Translations under genes and position numbers: made by a program | In this document: positions 48,129-57,940 of the stretch, piece by piece | Numbering within the stretch: the stretch's first letter is position 1 | Layout of the letters: every line of letters begins with the position of its first letter | The notes under the pieces: model-generated | Database searches by the model: none | What the model saw: the letters and a program-made list of their open reading frames with translations, nothing else | Told to the model about the DNA's origin: nothing | Assembly (NCBI GenBank): GCA_034687125.1 | Contig: JAQGBZ010000142.1 | Coordinates: forward strand, 62,001 to 126,000 | DNA: 64,000 bases | Direction: 5' to 3' | From: Neelides folsomi | Taxonomy: Eukaryota; Arthropoda; Collembola; Neelipleona; Neelidae

Positions 48129-50073
48129 ATGGGGGAAATGGAAGATTTCGACGATGAAGAAATTGAAAAATGTTACGGGATAATGACACGGATGAAATCA
48201 ATAGGGAAATTCCTATTTATACTTGGATCCTATTCATTTGCATTTGTCTCTCTCGCCCACTTTGGGTTCTTCCTTGCTGAATTCAAAGAGGAGGATCAAA
48301 GGAAAAGCAGTTATTTATTAGGTACAAAATTCCCTTTAACCCATTTAACTGATTGAGAATTGTTCATCTTTTCATTTTCATAAAATTTTCAAATTATTAT
48401 TGGGACTTTATTAAGAATTTATTAAATTATTATCCAGACTGGGTAAAGAAATTGATGATTGAGGATGATTGGATGGAATACGGGAAAAAGACGACGATTG
48501 GAATCGGGATCAATTTGGGTCTTATTGCTTTATTCCCTCTCCAACATAGTCTGATGTCAATTGAGAAGTTGATGGGAACTTGGTACTGGGACAAATTCCG
48601 CAATGAACTTCAAATTGATAAGGCTATCTACACCCTTTGTTCCGCTTTGGTGATTCAGGTTAAATAAACAAAAATTATCTCGCTTTGTGTGTAAACAACA
48701 TAAATTTGAATTAATGGCCAATTTACAACTTGGAAATTACAGGCCCTTGTCATGTTCTGGCAGCCGATTCCACTCCATATTTGGTCTTTTGAAGGGAATT
48801 GGATTTTGTTTAAGATCCCTCATTATCTCGCATGGGCCCTTTTGTACGGCTCTACTTTGATGATGGATCTTCCAGAGCTCATTGGATTAAATCAGGTTTA
48901 TTTTAATTTAACCTGACTAACATTATACAAATGGGCTTATTTTGATCGATTTGATTTACGATGTTTAGGTTGTAATTACCAGCCCGACCGTAACAATCAA
49001 ATCTCCACATCTTCAACTAACCTACCGATCACAGAGGCATATGGGACTTTTACCATTCCTCATCATTTTCTTATCTCATCCCTGCATGAGGTAAAGGATA
49101 AGAAGTCTAGACTAAAATATATTTACAAAGAATATTAATTACCTCTTTAGGTATCAAATCTTGGAATCCGACCATGGGCAAAAAATTGTTGAACTTGGAC
49201 AATTTGTAATAATTTACTACCATGATTGTAAAAGCAAGTAGGGGTGGAATTAATACCTTTAGGGGTCTGTTAACTGACCTGTTAACAGACCTTTGTTAGT
49301 TAAAATTAATTTAAGGAAAAATTGAAAAATGTGAAATGGAAAGAAAAGAGAAGTAATGAAGAATCATAGGAGAACATTCTCATTCTCTCGTTGTCCAATC
49401 AAAGCGCAGAGCCGATCATTTCGAACTCCCTCCTTCCTCAATTCAACCAACAGACTAAACTACTTAATTTTAATTCTCAATTACAAACTACCAATCTTCT
49501 CTAACGAATATTTAAATGCAAAAGATCCCAAAGGGCCCAGGTTTTTACCATTAAATGTCTAATTGGGGGTTGAAAGAAGAAGGGGAGGAATTGTATAGTT
49601 AGTTAAAGTTGAAGCATACAAAATACAATGTATTAATTTGAAATCCACGTATGAAAAAAGTTTGGAGGAGTAGAAGGGGAAGAAAGGTTTTTCAATACAT
49701 TCAGATTCAAAGAGGTCTGAAAAAATATTATCACAATCACAAGGAATAAAAAAAGGATAAGTCGGTTTTGAGACTTATGGTTAGTCTCAAATAAAACCTA
49801 TAAACAATTAAAGAGTCGGGCAACAGGCCCTAGCCCCGAGGGACCAGGGTCACAAATTAAATAAACGATAATATAACCCTTTGACCTCCCTATTCCTAAT
49901 TTAATTATAATGTGTGACAATTGTCTTACATTTTAATTATTTATTAAACCTGTTTCAGCTTGGATCGGATGGTTTTGGCCGGATCTTCGCTGTTGTATAT
50001 GTTGGCCAGTTGGAGATCGAGTCACACCTATGCTTATGCAAAAACTATGAAGAATGCAAAAAAGTACTTTTAA
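48129..50073 (+). CDS. Nrm: Nurim-like nuclear envelope membrane protein
   Basis: Multi-pass inner nuclear membrane protein of the isoprenylcysteine-methyltransferase-like fold; its function is poorly known. Exons 48129-48321, 48438-48658, 48743-48895, 48969-49090 and 49959-50073 give 267 residues, close to the family length. Membrane segments: FLFILGSYSFAFVSLAHFGFF, GIGINLGLIALF, then the hallmark QHSLMSIEKL, ALVIQALVMFWQPIPLHIW, and LAWALLYGSTLMMDLPELIGL. The family motif KSPHLQLTYRSQRHMGLLPF is followed by a last exon LDRMVLAGSSLLYMLASW, where vertebrates have the equivalent TDRLLLAFLL segment. Joining 49090 to 49959 is in phase 2. A second, proximal 3' exon at 49151-49241 also fits phase 2 and would replace that last membrane helix with RYQILESDHGQK and end early. 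Confidence 0.88.
49151..49241 (+). other. Possible alternative terminal exon of nurim
   Basis: An acceptor (acctctttag) 60 nt after the fourth donor opens a 91-nt stretch that stays in frame to a TAG at 49239-49241. It encodes RYQILESDHGQKIVELGQF and YYHDCKSK. It would make a 259-residue protein without the conserved last helix. It may be real alternative splicing or a cryptic acceptor. Confidence 0.35.
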
Positions 50074-50963
50074 ATGTATCTGTACATAATTGTTGTTAAT
50101 TTATAATTATAATTATATAAGTGAATTTAAATGTTTTTTGACCAATCGTGTACACAATTACCAAGAGATGAATCGCTTTAAAACTTATGAGTTGTGAATA
50201 AGGAAGTTTTGTTACTTCCTTTTGTATTATTAACAAAATACTCGTGTATAACATTGTTATTAATGAAATCTAACCATTAAAGTAATTAACATAAAAAGTA
50301 TTTTATATTTTTGTATTAACCTGTTTAACAACTAATGTTACTGTTAAAAGCCTGCACAAAACTCTCATGCTTTTTGTATTTAAGAAGTTACCTAAATACT
50401 TACAAATATTATTAAATTGATTATCAAATTGATAAACTCCAAATCAAGGTATCATATTCATGTTTACTATTAAAGTATTATTATAAATACCATCTACCAC
50501 TTAATTTATTTATATGAACTGTTAAATATTTAATAATTGTGTTTTCTCGTAAAGACGATATGACTTTTAAGGATGTAAATTAAATGAACCGAACTTGTGT
50601 CTTTATAAATAATAATATTTATTTGATCAATAAAAAATCACATGAGAAAATGGCAAATATTTTCGACGAGTTCATCCCTAAATTTTATCTCCAATTCTTT
50701 AGCACTCAATAGAACAAGTCTCGTGCTTAATCCTGCGAGGGATTTCAAATCATTTGCACGATCTTTTACAAGAAATCAAAATTAAACGAAATTATTCTTA
50801 TAAAACATTAAAACTAAAAGTTTAAAACAAGATTAAATATTTAATCCATAATTTCATACAAAGTAATATAAATTTAGTTAATTAAATATTAATGGAGTGT
50901 TTTACATGGTCAAATATTAAGTAAATGACTTTAAAACTTATTGGTGGAATTTATAATTTATAA
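50074..50963. other. Intergenic between nurim and IMMP2L
   Basis: AT-rich sequence with no open frame of note. It must contain the nurim 3' end and the IMMP2L promoter; neither can be placed with confidence. Confidence 0.5.
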
Positions 50964-51702
50964 ATGTTTGGATTCAAGTTTTCAAATAACTTTAAATATA
51001 TTATCAAAGTTGCTTCCTTCGTCATTCCAGTTGGGATTGCCTTTGTGGACTTGGTTGGTTATGTGGCAAGAGTCGATGGACAGTCGATGCAACCAGCATT
51101 GAATCCAAACACTAATTTGATCTCTGACTACGTTTTCCTCTACAATTGGCCCGTGGTTCGGAATCAATTTGAAGAATTCCACAGAGGAGACGTCGTAGCT
51201 TTCGTTTCTCCTAAAGATCCCAAAAGTCGATTAATTAAACGTATTGTTGGTCTTCCGGTAATTTCTTTTAAAATTGGAATATGTGAGAATATGCTTTAAT
51301 AAAATAGGTTTCCTCTAGGGAGATATCATCGAGTCAAGAGGAAAGTTTAATAAATTCAGATACGTTCAAATTCCAAACGGACATTGTTGGGTCGAAGGTT
51401 TCATTTTCTAAAATTATTTTAAAAATTATAAATACTTATAGTGTATATTAAATCAGTTAAAATTTATATAAAGCTAAAATTTACATATTTTATATTTAGG
51501 GGACAATCGTGAGAAATCTTATGATTCAAATTACTTTGGCCCCGTCTCTCTTGGTTTAATTAAATCAAAAGCAACGATCATCGTTTGGCCTCCGACTCGT
51601 TGGAGAAGTCTTGAGAATTTCTTGGAAGAAGATCGAGTTCCAATCAATTTGAATCCAAATCGGGAAATTGACATTGGCCAGTATAATTCCGATCTCCTTT
51701 AG
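50964..51702 (+). CDS. IMMP2L: Mitochondrial inner membrane protease subunit 2
   Basis: Signal-peptidase-like serine protease (family S26) that trims intermembrane-space targeting peptides in mitochondria. Exons 50964-51257, 51319-51397 and 51500-51702 give 191 residues. An N-terminal hydrophobic segment (VASFVIPVGIAFVDLVGYVA) anchors it. The catalytic serine is in VDGQSMQPALNP and the general-base lysine in SRLIKRIVGLPGDII. The conserved HCWVEGDN and FGPVSLGLIKSKATIIVWPP boxes follow. The stop is 5 nt upstream of the first ITFG2 ATG. Length and motif order match the family, so the assignment to subunit 2 rather than 1 is firm (VARVDGQSMQP). Confidence 0.96.
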
Positions 51703-51707
51703 TCACA

Positions 51708-53349
51708 ATGAGGAAAAATAGTAAAGATGAGAAAACAGGTTTCGAAGAAATGAAGACTCTTTCCTTGGTCGACTTTATTGAGCTCAAATTTCCTGGGAAT
51801 ATTCTCAAAAACGCCGTGTGTTTCGGCGATTGCGACAACGACGGGTTTTCCGAGCTCATTGTTGGGAATTCCAATGGAGAACTTGGGATTTTCAGAGATG
51901 ATCGATGCATTGGAGGTTGCCAGGGGCTTGGGACCATCGCGGCGGTTGCCGTTGGGGATCTCCTCAACATTTCCCGAAATGTCCTTGTAGTTGTCACAGT
52001 TGAGGGCTGGTGTTATCTTTTTGACCTTCAATCAGATGGGAAAAAGAAAGAAGACTCAGAAATTCCTCAGCAATTTCAACCCCATGAAGAAGATCTCACT
52101 ATTTACCCTTTTCACTCACAGAGAATTCCTCCCAATTCAAAATCACTCCTTCTATTCGACATTAACGAGGTTCACTTCTTTTTCATAAAATTCTTATTAA
52201 ACTTATTAAAATACTTCATTGCAATTGTTTTAAAATAACATTTATTTTTTTAAATATATATTATTCGTTTTTACCTATTAATTCAGGACGGACTTCTTGA
52301 GATGATCATCGGTTTGACCGATCGAGTACTTCGAACTTATCAATGGCGCCCTCCTCGTGAAAGAGTACTTGATTTTAAACATTACAATTTAATTATAACC
52401 TATTACTTTATGAATTATTATTTTATGTAAATGTAAAAAGCCTAATTGAGGTGTTTAACTTTTTAACTTTTCAGTTTGATGGGAGAGACGACAAAGACAG
52501 CCTTGATGGAATTGATTGGAGAGGGAAAACCAATGAAGTTTACGAAGGTGCCTTGGTTGGGATGAACAAGTGGGAATTTGGGAACCAAATTGGCTCAGTT
52601 GGGATTCATAAACTCCCCGGTGGTTCTGCTTCAATCATTGTCGGCCAACCTGGTGGAACCACGCAGATTACGGAAAGACCTGCTAAACCTCTTTGCGACA
52701 ATTCACTCAAATTCCCAGGGATCAGCACTGAACAATCATCTTCGTAAGATTTCATAATATTATCTATATTTTACTATAATCACTATTTTTTATATTTAAG
52801 GTTGAATAAAACTTCTAATATTCTTTATAGTTTTAGAAATCAATCTCCTTCGGAAAACATTTTAATTCAATACAACGGCCTCGAACCAAACTCTTCCCCT
52901 CGGAACGTGACGATTGAAGTGGCCGGGAACATTTTAATTGGGAATGACAATGATTTCTATGGGATTGGGACTTTAGACGGATCAATCATTGTGGCTCAAG
53001 GATCAAGAGTTGAATTGTATTTACCTAATTATAATTACTTTTATAAGGTTTGGTCAAGTGATTAATTCTATATTCGATGTTTGTTAGGACTCTTCAAGTT
53101 GGAAGCCAAATTCTCTCTTTGCGTGAATTGAACGGAAATCTCCTTGCATGTTTTTGGAATGGAGAAACTTATCTTATTCAGAATAAAAAGCCCACAAGAT
53201 TTCACTTTGAAGAAAGCGTCGCTGCATTTGCAGCTGGATCTTACGCTTCCCGGAACGATCAACCTTCTAGCCAACTTTCAAATAAATTGTCATTAGCATA
53301 CGTTACATTTAATGAGAAAATATATGTGTATCCAAATAGTCATCTTTAA
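51708..53349 (+). CDS. ITFG2: ITFG2-like KICSTOR subunit
   Basis: In vertebrates ITFG2 is a beta-propeller subunit of KICSTOR, which brings GATOR1 to lysosomes and restrains mTORC1 under nutrient shortage. Exons 51708-52169, 52287-52364, 52475-52743, 52831-53052 and 53088-53349 give 430 residues. FG-GAP-like blades: NAVCFGDCDNDGFSELIVGN, VEGWCYLFDLQ, DGLLEMIIGLTDRVLRTYQW, YGIGTLDGSIIV, ACFWNGETYLIQ and a C-terminal LAYVTFNEKIYVYPN. The family start aligns best with Met at 51750 (MKTLSLVDFIELKFPGN); the ATG at 51708 adds 14 residues. The last intron (53053-53087) is only 35 nt, with donor GTCAAG, and is needed to read FYKVWTLQVGSQ across. The protein lacks the extra C-terminal tail seen in vertebrates. 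Confidence 0.93.
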
Positions 53350-53539
53350 ATTATCCATTGAGCTTTATTAGAAATATTAAATAATGGTACATGTTATATA
53401 CAGAAAAGACTTAGATATAATGTATGCTAGTATCGGCAAGATTTAAGGAGGTTGGCACAGCTTGCCTCATTGAATCTTGATAACTTATTTACAATTTAAG
53501 ATATTGAGATCATGAAATTGACGACTAATTAGAATGGAA

Positions 53540-53545
53540 AATAAA
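53540..53545 (+). terminator. Candidate ITFG2 poly(A) signal
   Basis: AATAAA lies 190 nt after the ITFG2 stop. Position is reasonable, but the hexamer is common in this composition. Confidence 0.35.
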
Positions 53546-53929
53546 TAATTATATTGAAAATTAAAGCAAGTCCCTTTTCTGAATAATCTGCGCCGTAATA
53601 TTTTGTGCACTCCATTCCTTCATTTCAGGAGAGAATATAAAAGTTAACACGTGTTATGAGCTTCCCGTTATTAATTATTTACTCTAATGGATTCCTCTTC
53701 CATGAAATTCACAAGATCAGGGGTAAATTATTCTATTGAATCTCAGAAGTTGAGAAAATTTACACTGGCGTTTCTCAATTTTCCTATTTAAGTCGAGCAA
53801 GTCCATTTTCAAGTTTTTCCAGTATCATGGTAAACAGTTGCTTAAAATAATTTACCGAAATTCTCGGTTTGCCGACTTTTTTTCGTTTTCAGTTTTTATT
53901 CAATAATTTTAACCTTAATTGCTTTTCCT

Positions 53930-54632
53930 TTTTAAGGCTAGCGACCAATTCTTATAGTTCCCTAATTCTGTTCTTCTGTCGCACTCAGGTAATTTTTTAA
54001 TTCAGGATGGCTGTAAACTTGGGGTCATCGGGATGGAGTTCTGCAAGCTGATTCGCCTTAAGATTTTTAGGCTCAGTGGCTACCTCAATTGTTTGTTTTC
54101 CTTTTTAAGGCTAGCGACCTCTTCTTCCAGTTCCCTAATCCTGCTATTTTGCCGTTCTCGGGTTATTTTGGAATTCCGTGTCGCCTTGAACTTGGGGTCA
54201 TCGGGATGAAGTGTGGAGAGCTCGCAAAAGTTTAGCTTTTGGGAGCAATGGTGGTATATTGACCATCCTGTAGCGAAATTCCCCTAGCTTCTGATTTGGC
54301 TAATCTCAATTGTTCATTTTCCTTATTAAGCTTAGTGCTGATTTATTCAGCTCCTTAATTTAGCCTTTCTCGAGTAATTTTGGATTTCCGGAAGACCTTA
54401 AAATTTGGGTCATCGGGATGAAGTTCGGCTAGCTTGCAATCTTTGAGCTTTTTAGGAGCATTGTTGGAAAAATTGAACTTTTCCTCTTTCGGATGTAGTA
54501 CCCAAATGGGTTTGCGCGCTTACTGTTTCGACTATCTTCGTTTCTTTCTAGTGAGCGAGCGGGGAGTACATCGAGCTCGAATTTCCACACTTGCATATTT
54601 TCCTCGTTACGTGCATTTAAAAAAGTTATCAA
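53930..54632 (-). pseudogene. Decayed tandem array of a basic/coiled-coil coding unit
   Basis: Three diverged minus-strand units share the core LHPDDPKF, spaced about 173 and 212 bp (54406, 54194, 54021 mark the shared ggtcatcgggatg). The middle unit (about 54230-54090) is open: LHPDDPKFKATRNSKITRER, then RIRELEEEVASLKKENKQLR and a stop. The outer units have the same order but with several in-frame stops (for example RIREL*ELVASLKKEK and ITRERLN*GAE). The basic stretch followed by a leucine/glutamate heptad looks like a bZIP or coiled-coil fragment. The right unit is preceded by an open frame to 54632 (FELDVLPARSLERNEDSRN). This could be a dead gene family or part of a mobile element; I recognise no specific family. 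Confidence 0.6.
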
Positions 54633-54659
54633 TAATTGTAGTAATAAATGGTAAATAAA

Positions 54660-55354
54660 ATACGTAATTTATTCACATTTTATTAATTTTTACATATTTC
54701 ATTTGTATTACAAATTACAAGTTTGTTGGCTGGTCGCCTCAGAGCGCTATATATTTTGGAATATTTCAATAATGATTTTTGACTAATTTTCAAGTATATT
54801 TTAAATCATTTAAATAATTGCTGTTAACAAATCTTAAGACCGTTTGTAAATTCAAAATAACCAAACCTAATTCAAATGAACAATAAATAAAGCTAACAAT
54901 TAATAATAGGAAGCGCATACTTCGTTATAAACGCACTACACCCTCTATTCTCTCTCCTCCTGATAAATGAGGTGCACTAATATCGCGCATTTAACCGAAA
55001 TTCAAAATAGGGAATTTTAACTTACTTTAAATTCTAATGAAATTATTTATATAAATTTTGGATTCTTATTATTAGCCATCAGATTCGTGATCTCGATAAA
55101 TTAAATTGTAAAAAAAGTCAAGAATAAGTTGTTCCCAATTCGGGACGCATTTTTCGACGCCCTAATTGCAGGAAAGTCGTTTAAATACACGCGGTGTCCC
55201 GAGTTACGACCAGTCCAATGTTAGGACGTGTCCCGAGTTGGGCAACTTACTCTTATATTTATGAAAATTTTAATACAAATCAATGTTAAGTACGTACATA
55301 ATATAGATGTTAGTCAAATTGTAAAATGAATCAATTTTATAATTCACTTGTCCC
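54660..55354. other. Intergenic, with a short imperfect inverted repeat
   Basis: AT-rich sequence with no coding signal. GTTGTTCCCAATTCGGGAC (from about 55129) is the near complement of GTCCCGAGTTGGGCAAC (near 55229), and a second CGGTGTCCCGAGTT copy lies between. The arms could form a hairpin of about 120 bp. Confidence 0.5.
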
Positions 55355-57940
55355 TTAAATTCTAAAGGATTCTGACTTTGAATCAATGTGCTTCAGACGT
55401 AGGTAAATGTCCGTTCCGATGCCTTGAAGAGAATGAACCGTCAAACTTCCTCCCAAATATTCAGCATAAGCCCTGGAGGTCGGGAGGCCGAAACCATATC
55501 CGTGCATTGGGCCAGAAGTCACACTGTTCGCTGCATCCACCATGTTACTGAACAAATCCGCGTCCAAACGCATCTCAGTTGATAAATCTGCTGTGCTGAA
55601 GTTGTAATGCATAATTTTGGGAATTAAATGGTGGCTGATTCCCCCACCACGGTCAGAAATCCTAAAAAAATCAATAATCAGAATAATCACATACAAATAA
55701 CAAAAATCTAAATAAATCAATTTTTAAATTTTATTAAGTCGTTTATAGTCATATATTTATTAACTTTACGATTACATAATATTTACCTTACGATGAAGTC
55801 AATGTCATTGTTTGCAATTGTAATTTGAATTGGAGGAAGTGAACTTTCATTGAGGTCTTCGTGCGACTCCACGGTCGCTCGCACAGCGTTTTTCAATAGT
55901 TCTGGGAAAATGTAGTCAAGAGGAAGTTGAATATAAGGGAAAGTTGCATTGATGTGACCCGACATTTTGATCCGTGGAGCTTTTCCGTATTTGTCCTGAG
56001 CCAAACGCGTGACGAAATCGGCCCATCGCTCAATGACATCTTTCAATCGCATGGCCGTGTTAATGATCCCAACATGATTCGGCTATATAAATAATAAATA
56101 CATTTTTAGCTCTCTGTGTTATCATTTATCATTGATGGATGGTTTCATACATGAGTGTCAATTACTTTATTTTCACCAAGAGCCAAATGATGAGTGGCCA
56201 ACATGCGAATTCCCAATCGAGACGTCAAGTTCCTATCAAGAAATTGTCGAACAAGATCCTCTTGCTGTCAACAACCAAACCAATTATTACAAAAAATTTA
56301 TTATTTAATATCTAATAAATATTTTAATTATATATTATTTACACTATAAAACTCAATTAAATAGTTTTTGTTATTAAAACCTTAATGTGTTTCCTCGCCG
56401 CCTTGAATCCTTCGGCTAGTTGTGTAACCACGTTTTTAAAGTCATTGAGAAGATTCTCTAAGACATGACTATATTCCTCTTCGTCTTTTGAATCTTGAAT
56501 GACGGGGAATTCATTTAAAATTTGGAATGCTTTGATGTACATTTCATGCTGAAATACAATTAGTTATTTAATATTATAATTTTTCCACATATTTGATTGA
56601 ATTCATATATTTAACACTATGAAATAAATTATTGTATGTAACCTAACTCGACCCATACAACCCAAGCATATCATACATATGCAGATGAATATATTATATG
56701 TTTATAAGGTATATGCTATTTGTAACTCACAACTTGAAGTATCGTTGGATTACATCCGACGATAAATGGAAGACTTCTAAAGGCAGCAATTCGATGAGCT
56801 ATTCGGACCGGTAACTCTTTGTGAAGGTACTGTGCGCTTCTCTGGAAGTCATTAAGAACAAAGGTATTTAGACTCCACTTTGGATTACATACATAAATTG
56901 CAAAAATGGAGAATTGGGAATTATAAATGCAAATTACCAAAATATGCCCACTGTCAGTGTTTTTCCCAGCATACATGATGGTAGCAGGAGTGAGTCGAAC
57001 CGAAGGCTAAATAATAAATAATAAATGTTATAATTGTTAATTTATAATTAAATAAGCAATATCTTAATAAAAGCCATATTTTGATGTTGTGAAGGATAGG
57101 TATTAAAATAATAATTCCAATGGGTTGATAAATGAACGTTAGAAGCATGTGATTCGTGTTTACTCATTAAAAACAACTCATTGCCTGTGTGCTACTTTGA
57201 GGTTTTAAAGGAAAGTGTATGTCTGGAGATGTCTTTAATTATATATCTTATTATATAATAAGCAAAAGACGTTCAACCCACGCGACCAAGTCAGAGTTTC
57301 TCATTGAGCCAAATGAGATTTGGACCTCATCTTTGTTGACATATAGGAAAAAGTAGGAATTCTTCGCGGTTGACTCAAACTATTTTAAGCTGGGGGAAAT
57401 TGAAAGTGTGTGAGGTCCAAATGCCCATATGGGATTAAATGGGAAGTTAAATTAGCAGGCTCATCATTAAATGTCTCCCACCCACTTCAACAACATCCAT
57501 TTAAAATAGATAGAAAGATTCCTTTTAATGGAATTCCCTCTGGTTCATTCAAGTTCATATGGCACGGATCAATATATTTATGGAAAGTAGGACGAAGGCG
57601 GGCGATATACTTTTACATATGTATAATATGGGTCTACAATACGTTGCAATGCACATGTCTCGATAACAAACGTATAAAAAGGAATTTTACCAAACTGGGA
57701 ATTATTTAATAATTAAATTATTGTGGAGAAAAATCTCACCTTGGCAGCCGCGAGGTCAATGGCACTCTGATTGTAGTAGGCGCTGACGGTCCTTGTCCTT
57801 TCTCTCGAGGACGAGGACGAGTCATTGCTGAACTCCAGGCGGTTTGGGACCGAGGAGTAGGACGCCACTGCTTGGAGGAACTTCGAGGCCCCCAACGTCC
57901 CCCGCCCGGGGAAGGAAGCGGAGAAACTCACAAGGGCCAT
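55355..57940 (-). CDS. BCKDK: Branched-chain alpha-ketoacid dehydrogenase kinase
   Basis: Mitochondrial GHKL-fold kinase that phosphorylates and inactivates the branched-chain ketoacid dehydrogenase complex. Seven exons, 57940-57740, 57006-56938, 56841-56731, 56548-56381, 56264-56166, 56082-55787 and 55661-55355, give 416 residues, like the vertebrate protein. The N-terminus ([14 protein letters not shown], Ser/Arg rich) suits a mitochondrial presequence. Then: [20 protein letters not shown], the four-helix region with [39 protein letters not shown], and the ATPase boxes N ([14 protein letters not shown]), G1 (ISDRGGGI) and G2 ([20 protein letters not shown]). The C-terminal [27 protein letters not shown] end identifies BCKDK rather than PDK. 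Exon 1 and its upstream sequence are much richer in GC than the rest. Confidence 0.97.

Noticed and set aside
57410..57709. 99-codon plus-strand open frame in the first BCKDK intron
   Set aside because: No domain, and it lies wholly within an intron of the opposite-strand gene.
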